Assembly (NCBI GenBank): GCA_009193035.1
Contig: SWDT01000011.1
Location: forward strand, 930,001 to 994,000
Source: Halicephalobus mephisto
Taxonomy: Eukaryota > Nematoda > Chromadorea > Rhabditida > Panagrolaimidae
Length of the DNA: 64,000 nucleotides
Direction: 5' to 3'
Part shown: positions 46,470-58,673 of the stretch, in pieces
Position numbering within the stretch: the stretch's first letter is position 1
Layout: each line of letters begins with the position of its first letter
Made by a program: the position numbers and the translations under genes
The notes under the pieces: generated by a model
The model's database searches: none
Told to the model about the DNA's origin: nothing
What the model saw: the letters and a program-made list of their open reading frames with translations, nothing else

Positions 46470-49129
46470 TCAAACTACCTTATGCTCATCCTGAGGCTGA
46501 TGATCAAATTCATAATCACAGTGGACAAAAGCCCGTTCAACTTCAGGTAAAGCTTCTAACTTGATTTGGAGAGTTTCGGAAATATCGTGAGCTTTTCTTA
46601 GCGCCATTTCTGGATCTAGAACAATGTGAACTTCAACCAGGAAATGCAACCCAAAGTGATAAACGTAAACAGTGTCAATGAATTGAACTTCCGAGTCATG
46701 ATCAATACAAATCTAAAATAATATAAAAATAAATTTCATTACGGAATTGTTTTAAATTTTAAAAACTTTTATTAAAATATTCAATTTTTGATGTTATTTT
46801 AGGAATTTCATATAATTTTCAGATTTAAAAACTTCTAAAAACAAAAATTTCAATTTTGTTGAAAATCAAAAAAATAATTAAACTCACTTTAATAATTCTA
46901 TTTATAAATTCTGGTTCTGCAGATCTTCCACTTAAAATCTTCAGCTGTTCTTTTCCAGTTTGATACCATGTCAAAGCGATATAAATAGAAACAATAATAG
47001 CACCTATTGGATCCAAATATATCCATAATTCATTAGCACCATATGCACACAACAAAGCAACTGTATTAGACACACAGTCATTTCTATGATCTTGTGCTAG
47101 GACCGAAATAGAAGCGTCATCCTTATGCCTAAAATATTCTATATAAAAAATAATAAATTTAAAAAAAAAACAAACATTTTACAAGCAATGAAAAGTCCAA
47201 ATTTGACTAAAATTGTTGTAATCATGATAAGAATTGATGGTAGATGAACTTCTGGATTAATATTTTTCTCTATTATTCCTTTTATCGCTTGACTTAACAT
47301 CTGGACAGAAGCTACGGCCATTACAACACTGACGATTACCAGGGCTAGGGGTTCTAGACGAGTCCGACCTCGAGGATACAAATAAGGATCTCGTTTTTTG
47401 ATTGCTCTTGCAGTGACCCAAATCACTAATCCGGAAGTAATATCAACTAGAGAATCCACCAAGGATGAAATAATAGAAAGAGAACCCGACAGATAAGAAG
47501 CTAGGGCCTTGATAATCATCAATGTAATATTAATTAATAAAGTTAATAAAGCAAGTCGTTTAGCTGCTGAATGATCACTTTTCGTTTTCGATGAAATTTC
47601 ATCTTCAATTATATCCCTGAAATCGTAATTATTAAAATTATAAAAATCAAAAATAATACAAAAATTTCTTGGATTTTTTAGAATCCAAAGTAGCCTAAAA
47701 TGACAATTTTAACAATGCCGAAATCGATCAAAACCATCATAAAACTGATAAAATTTTACGAAATTATCTTGAGGTAAATTTTTAGAATATTCCAAAAATT
47801 GAAGCAATCCACATGAGAATTTTGCAGTTTCACAAAATTCCGAAACTAATCAATATTATGAAAATTCATAATTAGCTTTATTACGAAATAATATTAAATT
47901 TGTTGAATTTTCCCAAAAATTAAAGTAATTTACAGTTATTTTGATTTTCCTTGGTAGTTTCGTAATTGTAAAATTAATTGTATTATAAAAATCCAAAATT
48001 AGCATTGTTACAAAGCTGTCTCAACGTGAATTATCAGAAATTGCATGAAACTAAAGTTGTTTATGTGACAATTTTAGTTCTGCGTCACGATTTAATAATC
48101 TTACATAATGTATAATTAAAGTTTTAGAAATATATTTCCCATAAATAAATTCAAAAACCTTTGGATTAAGGCTATGAGATGGGAAAATTTGTGTTTCTTC
48201 TCAAAGGTTAAAGGTTGTATACGAAATTGTCGACGAATGGTGAAGAAATTATAATATTATGTACTTAAAAAACTCAAAAATGAAAATTTTCAAGGAAATT
48301 GCCTCAATATAAACTTCCAAAGATTGCCGAAAACTAGAGTGGGCTATGCAGTAGTTCCTTTGTGATTTTATGAGTTCGGAATCAGTTTTAGAAAAATATT
48401 CCACTTCAATGGGTGTGGGAGTTCCAGAATTAGGGTTATGTAAAGTAGAAACCCTCTATCTTAAGGATTACTAATGATATATGAAAATAACAGATATCCT
48501 GGAGATTGCAACTGAGCCTAAAGCATCGAGTCGAGAAAGAACTGTTTCGGTTATATATAATATTACACTTTTATGTAATTTTGAACTTGCAATTGAGGAA
48601 ATCGCTTGATTTTTGTCAGCAGAAATCCATTGGTTAGCCGGATTTGCCATTTCAGCCAGGTAACGAACACGCAAGAGAACTTATAAAATACGGAAAATTG
48701 AAACTAACTCTTCGTAGACGGTGATTCTGGGGGAATTTGGGGAATGGATGAACTTGGAATCCTCTTCGGCGACTTCCACTACTGGATCCACGTCTGTACT
48801 TGTGCTGACCGGTCTGATCCTGCCGGACAATCGGTTCTTCTCCACTCCCTGAAAAAATCCATATATGAAAATTAAAAATTTAACTTTACGTTGACGATCT
48901 TGCTGTCATCTTCATATTTCTCCAACAATGAATTCTGTCTGTCGTAGAAATTCTTGACTTTTTTCTTCTGGACACAGCTGGAGGAGTCCTTCTTGACCAG
49001 ATTCGGGGATTTCGAAGAACTTCTAGGTTCGGCCTCGCCTTTTGCGTCTTCTTCGATCAAATTTTCCGTTTCGTTGCCTTGGGCCAGCTTGGATTCCGTC
49101 TTCGGGTTGAGGACATCGTCCCTGGGCAT
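46470..49129 (-). CDS. Cation diffusion facilitator (CDF/SLC30-type) metal transporter
   Basis: Exons 49129-48890, 48848-48709, 47616-47176, 47128-46888 and 46712-46470 give 434 aa. A hydrophilic N-terminus with VKNFYDRQNSLLEKY is followed by membrane helices: ALLTLLINITLMIIKALASYLSGSLSIISSLVDSLVDITSG (the SLVDSxxD metal site of TM2), the conserved YPRGRTRLEPLALV loop, then VLAQDHRNDCVSNTVALL (HxxxD of TM5), and a cytosolic ferredoxin-like C-terminal domain (FGLHFLVEVHIVLDPEMALRKAHDI). The subgroup looks like plant MTP8-11 and nematode FieF-like transporters, often Mn2+ or Fe2+/Zn2+ proton antiporters; the substrate is uncertain. The acceptor TTTTTCAG before LVSRSSPM suggests trans-splicing or an upstream exon. 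The 1.1-kb intron 47617-48708 contains one open stretch (48471-48690) that might be an alternative exon. Confidence 0.9.
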
Positions 49130-49159
49130 CGGACTCGACCTGGAGACGAGCTGAAAAAT

Positions 49160-50813
49160 ATATATAAAAATCCCAAAAATCAAAAAAGATAAATTCCGTC
49201 ATTTTCGCGAAAAACCAGAATTGGTCATTCATCAAAATAAAATAATTTTTTCGTCTACATTGGATAATCCAATCGCAGTCCAAAAACTATCGCAGTAAAC
49301 TTGGTGAAAAAATTTTTGGTTTTTTTCGTTTTGCAAAAGAACGTTAAAACAGAGCACGAGCTTGGACAGCAAGAGTGCAGCATCGGCCAAGGCGAGTCGG
49401 ATTGACTGGTTCGCTTTGGAAAACGTTTAACAAACATATCTCTTACGAAATTCGTCAAAAACAGAGTTTCTTGATCGTTTTTGCCTCAGTTCATCTGGTT
49501 TTCATGTTTAAGTTTGTTATCAGGAAGATTAAGTGGTCTACAACCTAAGAACAGAGGCGTTTTGCAATTTTTCAATAAAAAAAACAAAATTTTTTATAAA
49601 ATTGTCTCAGCACGAATTTCTGGCTGTTTCTAGAGACTTCGGAATCCTTAGTGTCGGTTCCCAAATTATTATTATAGAAATTAAAAGTAATTTTTTTACA
49701 GATTTTTTGAAATTTTCGGAGTTTTTAATTTTATATATTTATTCCGAAATGATATCATAAAAATTAAAAATTAATTTTTCCACAAAATAGTCTCGAGACG
49801 AATTTTTAGGAAATTTCGAAATTTAAATATTTTAAAATTATTAAAAATTAATTTTTTCACGAATTTTTAGGAAATTTCGAAATTTTGAAATTTAAATATT
49901 TTAAAATTATTAAAAATTGGTTTTTCCGCGGATGGATCTCGAAACGAATTTTTTTTGAAACTTTGGGATTTTTAATTTTAGATTTTTAAAATTACGTAGT
50001 TGTAAAAATTAAAAATGAATGATGCGAAGTAGTCCTGGCACGAAATTCTAGAACTTTTAATTTTTCAAGGTGGTTTCAAATTTCTCATGAACTCTGAAAA
50101 TTCCGAAAATTTCTATAAAATTATCAAAAACTTCAGAATTTTCTACAGTATTTTAGAAACTTCTAAAAAGTTCTAATTTCGGTAAATATAAAAAATCAAA
50201 AATAATTTTAAAATTGATTTTTGAAAATTTTTATTTTTTATGAATTTTTGAATTTTTTATTTTTTATGAATTTTTGAATTTTTTAGAAGATTTTAATTTG
50301 AATAAACAGGTATGTAGTTGTGAATGTGCATTATGGAAAAATCGAAAGTCACGTATATGCGTTATCAGCCAAAACTCATTGATAAGCCAGATTAGTCACA
50401 TCACTGATGGAATCGGTAGTAAATTAACGACCGAGGAAACTAACTCGTGAGAATTTTAAAGATCAGAGATCTACTTACAAGGGTTCATCCCCAAAGAAAA
50501 AATAAAATACTAACAGGTTCTATAGATATACTGTATCTACAGTACCATTCTGATCAGTATTTAATCCAAGAAGAAAGATTACGGTAGAATTTAAAAAAAT
50601 TAAAAAATTATAAAAATTGTAAAAATTTAAAAAATTTAAAAAATTTTAAAATTGTAAAAATTTAAAATTTAAAAAATTTTTTAAATTATTAAATTTTAAA
50701 AATTACAAAATTTTTGAATTTTTAAAATCTTTAAATTATTAAAATTTAAAATTTTATAATTTCTACAGTATTCTGGAAAATTTTAACTTTAAATTAAAAA
50801 ACAAAAAACTTAC
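49160..50813. other. Intergenic or long-intron region, repeat-rich
   Basis: No gene seen. Copies of the AAATTGTCTCRGCACGAATTTC-type dispersed repeat at about 49595, 49785, 49850 and 49930, low-complexity AAATTTTAAAATTG at 50590-50760, and a less AT-rich unique block at 50290-50580 containing CACGTATATGCGTTATCAG. Confidence 0.45.
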
Positions 50814-50837
50814 TTCTAGCCATTTCGGGACCATCAT
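50814..50837 (-). CDS. Candidate distal first exon of the CDF transporter gene
   Basis: A 24-nt open exon (MMVPKWLE) followed by a good donor GTAAGTTTTTTG. It is in phase 0, matching the acceptor at about 49150 where LVSRSSPMPRDD is open in frame, so a longer isoform with 15 extra residues is possible. No other use for this ATG and donor is visible in the next 1.6 kb. Supported only by splice signals and frame. Confidence 0.4.
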
Positions 50838-51082
50838 GAATCAAAAAATTTTGATTTTTTTTAAATTCGAAATTAGAATCCGCTTCAAAATCAAAAATTA
50901 AATAAATTTTTTAAATAAAAATAATTTTATTTTTAAAGATTTGATGAAGGACAACTTTGATCAGAAAAGTCAAAACAAGTCCGAATAACTTCAGTTTTAT
51001 CTTTTGAAGATAAAAATTTCACGATTTGTTTGTTTTTGATATAAAATTTATTTTACGACTCTAAACTCGAAAGGTTAAAACT

Positions 51083-51757
51083 TTATTTGTCGGAAATTTC
51101 CCCGATATGAGCGATGGCTTCAATCTCGATTTTCGCATTTTTCGGAAGACGGGCGACCTGATAAGCCGCTCGAGCAGGATAAGGTTCCTTGAAATATTCG
51201 CTGTAGACTCCATTGACAGCCACAAAATCATCCATGTTCGCCAGAAGAACCGTCGTTTTCACAACTAAAAATTATGTTATTTAAAAAAATAAAAACTTAA
51301 AAATTTTTAATTTTTTTCAAAAATTATGTTATTTAAAAAAATAAAAAATTTACAATTCTAAAAACTTCAAAATTCTTAATTTTTTTTCAAAAATTATGTT
51401 ATTTAAAAAAAATAAAAATTTACATTTCTAAAAACTTAAAAATTATGTTATTTAAAAAAATTAAAAATTAAAAACTAAATTAAAAAATTTAAATCAAAAT
51501 TTAAATTAAATTAAAAAATAAAAATTAAAGTTACCATTGTTGTATCCAACTCCAGCGGTCTTCAGAATTTCGCCGATGTTTTTCAAAGCCTGATGAGTCT
51601 GGGCTTCTGTTCCTTCTCCGACGAAGTTCCCTGTGGCTGGATCGACTCCGATGGATCCAGAAACGTACAAAGTGTCTCCGATTCTGACGGCCTGAGAATA
51701 GGGTCCAATCGCTGCAGGAGCATTTTTCGTCGAAATTATTTCACGAACAGTCGACAT
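51083..51757 (-). CDS. RidA / YjgF-YER057c-UK114 family deaminase
   Basis: Two exons, 51757-51535 and 51264-51083, giving 134 aa, the normal length. [26 protein letters not shown] (N-terminal signature), then [21 protein letters not shown] and the C-terminal [23 protein letters not shown], where the Arg of PARAAY is the catalytic residue in active RidA proteins. RidA hydrolyses reactive 2-aminoacrylate and related enamines to keto acids and ammonia, protecting PLP enzymes. The intron (270 nt) is a tandem of TCAAAAATTATGTTATTTAA units. Likely cytosolic or mitochondrial; no clear presequence. Confidence 0.94.
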
Positions 51758-53534
51758 TCTCCGAGTAAACAGTAATCTGAAATTTCGATTTTAATTTATT
51801 TCATCAGTTAAGGATCAGAATTCAAGGTAAAAATTTGGAAATTATGTCTTACCACGAAAAGTTCATTTTTCGTGTTGAGATAAAAGTCGAAATTTAGACT
51901 TTTCGCGCAGAAACACAATTTTCAAAATTTGAGTTTTTAATGTTAAGATAAAACTCGAAATTCGGGTTTTTAATGTTAAGATACAGTTTTCGAAATTTTA
52001 ATTTTTCGTGCCAAGACACGGTTTTCAAAATTTCAGTTTTTCGTGTTGAGATAAAAGTCGAAATTTTAATTTTTCGTGTTGAGATAAAATTCAAAATTTT
52101 AATTTTTCGTGCCAAGACGCAGTTTTCGAAATTTCAATTTTTCGTATTGAAACACAACTTCTGGGTTACTTTCTGATTCAAATATTGATATATCAAGTTT
52201 TAATTATCAATTTAAGATATTTTTTAAAGTAAAAAACTCATATTGTCTCAGAACGAAAAGTCTAAATTTCAACCTCGAATTCTGATTCTTTCATAAAACA
52301 GCACAGGAGTTAAAAAATCACGAAAAAAAACGAGTTTAAAATTAACCGAAAATTTTAAAAATAAATTTAAGAAACAAAAACTCGTAAAAAAGACAAATAA
52401 ACCAAACTTGGACAAGACAAAAGATCAAATAAGAAAAAAAACTTACGATGACCGGATCATCTTGCGGAAAAATAAAAATTCAAAAGGCAATATAAAAAAT
52501 AAAAAATGAATTTCGTTAGAAAACGGTCTCGCCACGAAGTTCCTAAATTTAATAGAAATTATAAATTCGTAAAAAAAATAAAAATTAAATTTTACTTTAA
52601 ATCTATAAAAAAAATTAAAAATTAAATTTTATTTTAAATTTATAAAAAAGTAAAAATTGAATGTTATTATAAAAACGTCTCGAGGCGAATTTCCAGAAAG
52701 TTCATTTAAAAAAGTTGATTTCGCCAGTTTTTCCATTTTTATAAAGTTCTCGTCTTTTACAAGAAAATTTAGAAATTCCAAAAAAGTGCTATAAAAATTA
52801 AAAACCAAAATTTTCTGAAAACGAATTTCCAGAAGTTTGACAAAAAAGGACAAAACGAGTCGATTTCGGTGGAAAATTATCAGTTTTATTGTTGTTTACC
52901 CGTCGTACAACTCGCTCGCTTTACGCGGGAAATTTAAAATTTACATTACAAAAATCAAAAATGAATTCTTCGGATAAGGAAGCTTGCCTAAAATATGTAA
53001 GGCTTACAAGGGAAGGGGATCCAGAAAAGCGTTATGTAAGCCTTAGAGATTTTAGGTAAGCTCCCTTGTAGGTTATTTTAGCTTTTTTTAAACTTAGGGA
53101 ACTTACCTAAAATATGTAAGGTTCACAGGGGGGAAGGAAAGGGAGTCCAGAAAAGCGCCATATAAGCCTTACATATTTTAGGCAAGCTCCTTAAGTGTTT
53201 CTATGGCATCCTAGGACTTAAAGGTTCGCATTGTTGTGTTATTAATATATCAGATGGGTCAAATGAAACAACTACAATTAATAAATTTTGTTGTTTGTAT
53301 TGTTGTAACCTCTGATTTCGTGCGAAATAGGAATAAAATGCAAAAAAATGTAATATATGTCCATGGAAGATTGTAACTTGTCGTCCTGTAAGCACTCGGG
53401 TACATCTCTCCCTACTCTCTCCACAACAAGTCGCAGTAATTTTAACAAGTAATCGACGTCAGAAACGTTTTTTCGAAAAAATTGAAAGATAATTATATTG
53501 TTTATTTACCCGGATAAAGATAGCTGAGACGAAA
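51758..53534. repeat. Intergenic repeats, including two fold-back elements
   Basis: 51880-52160 holds about seven copies of a 36-50-bp unit (TTTTCGTGTTGAGATAAAAGTC, variants with CCAAGACAC). 52980-53070 and 53095-53192 are two copies of a roughly 90-bp fold-back element whose ends (AGCTTGCCTAAAATATGTAAGG and its inverse) pair with each other, enclosing GGGGATCCAGAAAAGCG. A GC-richer stretch at 52890-52930 (CGTCGTACAACTCGCTCGCTTTACGC) and the region 53395-53470 are unique. No gene seen. Confidence 0.65.
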
Positions 53535-53963
53535 TCAGATAGAGATCAACCCGACTCCGAGCAGGATCAAGACAGACCCAAAGATGATCTCCTTCGTCAA
53601 CGGAGCCTCCCCGATGGCCGTTCCGGTGACCGCTGTGATCAAAAACGTCAAAGAATTCACACAAACCACTGTCAACGTCAACGGCAAATTCACAACAAGA
53701 ACGACAAACAAAACCTGAAAATTTTTTTCATATATGAAAAATAACGAAAAACTCACAGAAGCGAGTTGATTGAATATAAAAGGAACGGAAAATTCCCAAT
53801 TTTTAACGAAATAATGGAGTTCCAAAAAAGGACGAAGGAAAAAAGGAGTCTGAGGATCCAGCTTCCTTGACGTCTTGGTGCCTCGGGAAATGAACGGATT
53901 TGTGATTCCCCACAGAGCACTCACGGCTATTAAGGCTAGGATTTCTTTTATCTCCAGATTCAT
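53535..53963 (-). CDS. TMEM234: TMEM234-like membrane protein
   Basis: Two exons, 53963-53757 and 53714-53535, giving 128 aa. Four hydrophobic segments are visible: ILALIAVSALWGITNPFI, FSVPFIFNQLASVLFVVLVV, LTLTVVCVNSLTFLITAVTG and IIFGSVLILLGVGLISI, with ALWGxTNPF near the start and the GTAIGE motif before the last helix, as in TMEM234 and the EamA/DMT-like half-transporters. The molecular role is poorly known; loss in vertebrates affects the kidney filtration barrier. The start is one base after TATTACAG, fitting trans-splicing. Confidence 0.88.
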   Translation of the reverse strand: MNLEIKEILALIAVSALWGITNPFISRGTKTSRKLDPQTPFFLRPFLELHYFVKNWEFSVPFIFNQLASVSFSLFFIYEKNFQVLFVVLVVNLPLTLTVVCVNSLTFLITAVTGTAIGEAPLTKEIIFGSVLILLGVGLISI

Positions 53964-53974
53964 CCTGTAATAAA

Positions 53975-54345
53975 AGTATTAGGAAGTTGATATATCGAAA
54001 ATTAAAATTGTGAAGAAATTGATATATGAAAAAACGGAACTATGAAGGAAGTTCAATCCTGGAACAGAATTACGAAGGAAGTTGAATAAAAAAGAGAATT
54101 CGGAGAAGTTGATATATGGAAAATTAAAATTATGAGAAAATTGATATATGAAGTTGAGTAAAAAAGAGAACTCAAAAAGTTGATATATCAAAAATTAAAA
54201 TTATGAAAAAATTGATATATGAAGGAAGTTGAGTAAAAAAGAGAACTCAAAAAGTTGATATATCAAAAATTAAAATTATGAAAAAATTGATATATGAAGG
54301 AAGTTGAGTAAAAAAGAGAACTCAAAAAGTTGATATATCGAACAA
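53975..54345. repeat. Tandem repeat upstream of TMEM234, about 77-bp unit
   Basis: Four or five copies of AAGTTGATATATCAAAAATT, AAAATTATGAAAAAATTGAT, ATATGAAGGAAGTTGAGTAA and AAAAGAGAACTCAAA. The unit contains both TTGATATATCAA and TTGATATATGAA, the motif found singly in many introns of the window. Confidence 0.88.
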
Positions 54346-54349
54346 GGGA

Positions 54350-54720
54350 ACGCCCACGAATTCCTCTCAGACTCGCAAAATTTACTTTACGAGACACGCT
54401 AGCGGATCTGCACTGACCGAAAGTGCGCGAAGACGAGAGCTCTTCGCTGACGTGGCCGAGGACAAGCTCGGTGACCCAGTAAACTTGGTCATCGATTAGG
54501 AAGCTTAAACGGATGTGATTTCCAGTTCCTTATTTATTTGAAGCCGGACATTCGCGATTTAGTCGTGGCCAAAACGGGTTTTATCCAATCCAGGGGCTGT
54601 TCAGAAGCTTCCTCAAATGTCATTCGATAGAAATTCGCGAAGAAAAATCGTTCGTCCACGTCAGCCAAGACGCGGGAATATCGTGTTTTCACTTGGTGTT
54701 TCTATTTAATAGCTTTCAGT
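54350..54720. promoter_or_regulatory. GC-richer unique block between TMEM234 and DNJ-27
   Basis: Non-repetitive DNA between two repeat arrays, in the divergent interval of the two genes. It contains CTGACGTGGCC and CCACGTCAGCC, an inverted pair about 190 bp apart. TGACGTGG(C) is the core of XBP1/ATF6-type UPR elements, which suits the ER chaperone gene downstream. No coding seen. Confidence 0.45.
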
Positions 54721-54744
54721 CATTTTTGGGGAATTTAAGTTTTA

Positions 54745-55020
54745 TAAATTTCATTTTTATATATCAAATTTAAATTTCATATATAAAAACTTAATTTCAT
54801 ATATAAAAACTTAATTTCATATATCAAATTTAAATTTCATATATTAAATTTTAAATTCCATATATTAAATTTTAAATTTCATATATAAAAACTTGATTTC
54901 ATATATCAAATTTTAAACTCCATATATAAAAACTTAATTTCATATATAAAATTTAAATTTCATATATAAAAACTTGATTTTATACATAATATAGTTGATT
55001 TTATATATGAAATATATAAT
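54745..55020. repeat. Tandem repeat just upstream of DNJ-27
   Basis: Twelve or so copies of TTTCATATATMAAA(A/T)CTTAA or TTTAAA at about 18-26-bp spacing. It ends 60 bp before the start codon and precedes the CGTTTTAG acceptor. Confidence 0.88.
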
Positions 55021-55076
55021 TCCGTTAATTTATTAATCGTTTTAGGTACATTGAACCTCGAAAGAACATATCCAAG

Positions 55077-58000
55077 ATGCTGCTGAATTTTCTACTTTTC
55101 GTTTTGGTGTTCTCGCCTTTGAGAATCCTCGCTGAGGACTACTATGAGATGCTCGGGATCCCCAGGGATGCGGACGACAGGACCATCAGGAAAGCCTTCA
55201 AAAAACTCGCTATACAGAAGCATCCAGACAAAAATAAAGTTTGTTTAATTTTAATTTTCATATGTTAATTTTTATTTCAGGATGATCCCCATGCTCATGA
55301 TGAATTTGTGAAGATCAACAGAGCTTACGAAGTGTTGAAAGACGAAGAATTACGAAAAAAATACGACCAATTCGGAGAAGAAGGACTAAAGGACGACTTC
55401 CAAGGAGGAAATCAGTACCAATCATGGCAATTTTACAGAGACAATTTCGGTTTGTTAATTTTATATAATTAAAAATTAAATTTTCTGAATTTCAGGCATC
55501 TACGACGATGATGTCGAAATCGTGACGTTAAGTAGATCTGACTTCCAACAAAGCGTGATAGATTCTGGAGATCTATGGTTCGTCAACTTCTACTCTACTT
55601 ACTGTTCTCACTGTCACGAACTAGCCCCAACTGTGAGTTTTAAATTATATATCGATATATTAATATGATTATATGTCGATACATTAGTATATTCATATAT
55701 CGATATATTGATATATCAATCTGTTGATATCGAGCTGTTCATATATCGATATATTAATATGATTATATGTCGATACATTAGTATGTTTATATATCGATAT
55801 GTTGATATATCAATCTGTTAATATTGAGCTGTTCATATATCGGTATTGATGCAATAATATTCATTTTTAGTGGCGTGAATTTGCCCGAGAAATGGAGGGA
55901 GTAGTGAGAATAGGAGCTGTGAATTGTGCGGAGGATCCTATGTTATGTCAATCTCAACATGTCATGGGATATCCTAGTTTGGTTGTTTATCCAGATCATT
56001 TATTCTATCAAGGTGCACGTGAAATCAATGCTTTGACAAATTTCATCATGTCGAAATTAGTTGCCGAAGTTCATCATGTAACATTTAAAAATTACCAACA
56101 ATTGTCGACAGAATGGGAAAAATACGCTCCATTTCCATGGATTTTGGATTTTTGTGAAGATGAAGATTCTTGTCTAAGCAAAATGAACAGAAGAAAATTA
56201 GCAAGTATGCTCAACGGATTAGCCAACGTCGGAGTTGTGGGATGTCCGGAACACAAGAGGGATCTTCTTTGTAAAAAACTCAAATCAGAAGGAGTGGCGT
56301 TTTATCCTGCAGGTCAAATTGTGAAAGAACAAGAACACGAAATCAGCAGTCTAGACCCTAAGGAAATATACAATTCTGTTTTGGATTTGATGCCGAAATG
56401 GCCGGATTTGACAGAAGAAATTTACGAAGATCTTGTTCGAACTTTGGACAGAGGAGCAGAAGATCCGGTTTTCGTCCGATTTGTGGCTGGATCTGATTCA
56501 GGAGACTTGAATCTGGACAGGGAGCTGAAGAAATTACCGATGATGTTCCCAGGGGTCAAAATTGCCCAGGGGGATTGTTCAAAATTGAGCGAAATTTGTG
56601 CTGAATTGAATTTAAAACTTGAAGATCTTCCAAAATTTATTCTTTTCAAGACCACAGGAGGTTATGAAATAAACTACAGTAAGAAAACATCTGTTTATGA
56701 TTTGGTTTCATTTTTGAAAGAAAGTCAAGAATCAAAATTAATAACTTTTACGGAAAAATCCTACAAAGAATCCGTGGATTCTGGAGAACTGGTCTTGGTG
56801 GACTACTTTGCCCCCTGGTGCCCCCCCTGCATGAAGCTGATCCCCCAGATAAGAACCCTCCCGGACGGCGTCCTGGACATCCCGCTGAAATCCGGGACTT
56901 TGGATTGCGTTGTTTTTAAAACTCTATGTCAAGAAATCGGAATCACAAGTTATCCTACGACTATTGTGTATTATAAAGGTCAGAAATATCAATCAGTAGG
57001 ATATCATTCATCTGAAGAAATTTTGGAATTTATAATGGATGTGATGAATCCGTCTGTTCAAGTACTTAATTCAGAAAATTTCGAAAATTTGGTTTTGAAT
57101 AGAGAACAAGGAATCACTTGGATTGTCGACTTTTTTGCTCCATGGTGAGATTTTTTTAAAAATAATATAATTTTAAAAAAAAATTAATATTTTTTTAATT
57201 CTCTAAAATCCCGCGTAAAAAAAGAAAGTTTTGCAAAAATTATAATTTTTTGAATAATTCGTAAAAATTTAGAATTTTTTGAAATTCGTAAAAAGTTAGA
57301 ATTTTTAGAAATTTATAAAAAAATCCGTAAAAACAGAATTTGAAAAATTTATTTAAAAATTTAAAATTTTTTGAATAATTCGTAAAAATTTTGAATTTGA
57401 AAAATTTATAAAAAATTTTTAAATTTTTGTTTAATTTTGACTTTTTTGTGAAAAATTTGAAAATTATGTGATTAGAAATTATTTTTTATTTTTGGGAAGA
57501 AATCTACATAGAAGATAAAGACTCAAATCTAAGAGGATAAAAAGATCAAATTTATAGAAATTTTAAAATATTTTAAATGAAATTTTAATAAAAACTAATT
57601 TTTTAGGTGTGGACCATGTCAGCAATTAGCTCCGGAATTCAGAAAACTCGGAAGATCGATGAAAGAAATCCACGATAATGTTCGTTTTGGATCCGTGGAC
57701 TGTGATGCTCATCGACAGCTGTGTATAAGCCAGAAAGTTCAAGCTTATCCGACAATCCGACTTTACAGACATAAATTAAATCAACAAAATTTGGATTATC
57801 CAAGTAATTGGTGGAGAGATCATGGATCGATGCAGAGATGGGTGACTGAATTCCTGCCGAGTTTGGTCCAGAACATAGGACAGGAATTTTTCACGGATGT
57901 TTTACAAAGTGACGAACCTTGGTTAGTGGACTTCTACGCCCCGTGGTGTGGACATTGTGTTCAATTTTCTCCTGTTTTCGAAAAAATCGCGAAAATTCTA

Positions 58001-58222
58001 GAAGGAAAAACTAAATTAGCCAAAGTGGATTGTGACAGATATCCGGGAGTATGTCAAGCCGCACAAGTCCGAGCATATCCTACTGTAAGATTCTTCGCAG
58101 GAAGTTTCAGAGGAGAAAGACAGGATCCGACAGGTATGCACATCCAAACCCAACATCCAGAAACCATCGTCGAAATTGTCGAAAAAGAAATCAGAATCCA
58201 TCGTGAAAAAGACGAACTTTGA
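55077..58222 (+). CDS. dnj-27: DNJ-27 / ERdj5 (DNAJC10), ER DnaJ-thioredoxin protein
   Basis: Five exons: 55077-55238, 55281-55449, 55496-55632, 55871-57144 and 57607-58222, giving 785 aa (C. elegans DNJ-27 is about 788). The signal peptide is [19 protein letters not shown], followed by a J domain ([23 protein letters not shown] at 49-51). Four thioredoxin active sites follow: CSHC, CPPC, CGPC and CGHC, interspersed with inactive Trx-like segments. The protein ends HREKDEL, a KDEL retrieval signal. ERdj5 reduces disulfides of misfolded proteins and hands them to BiP for ERAD. The intron 4 donor splits the Trp codon of a WCGPC site. Intron 3 carries a degenerate ATATCGATATATTRATAT tandem. Upstream TGACGTGG-like motifs may be UPR elements. 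Confidence 0.96.
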
Positions 58223-58376
58223 TTTCGCCAGGCAATGAAGAAACACGGGTCAAACATGGCTTGAATGAAAATACCGTAATTTTTTGCATAATTTTGTTTT
58301 TGGATTTTTGGAACTGGTAATACTGTGGCTTATTTTAAAAATAAATAGGGGATAATTAACTTCAGAATTGGAAATA

Positions 58377-58522
58377 CAGTCGACTCCCGATAAACCGTAA
58401 TCCAAGGAACCGGAAGAAAATTACGTTAAATCAAGAGTCAATTTACGTTATTTTAAACGAAATCTTGCCAGGACCAAAAAAAATCACGTAGAATCAGATA
58501 ACGAAAAATCGAGAGTCGACTG
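58377..58522. mobile_element. MITE family D, 146 bp
   Basis: Ends are CAGTCGACTCCCGATAAACC and TCGAGAGTCGACTG (terminal inverted repeats of about 14 bp), flanked by TA. The interior carries two inverted GATTTAACGTAA-like blocks. Lies 155 bp after the DNJ-27 stop. Confidence 0.85.
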
Positions 58523-58673
58523 TAATCTATAAAATATAAAATAACTTTTTAAATTCACTTTACCTAAAATCGTAATTTATTATGTATGAAATTTCACTTT
58601 TTTTATTCAATTCTACTATTTTAGAAAATTAATAAAGAAAAATTAACAACGAATTCTGAATATTTATCAAATT

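Noticed and set aside
48471..48674. 67-aa minus-strand frame in the CDF gene
   Set aside because: It would break the phase of neighbouring exons (exon 2 joins exon 3 in phase 2 without it) and resembles no CDF segment; left as a weak alternative-exon possibility.
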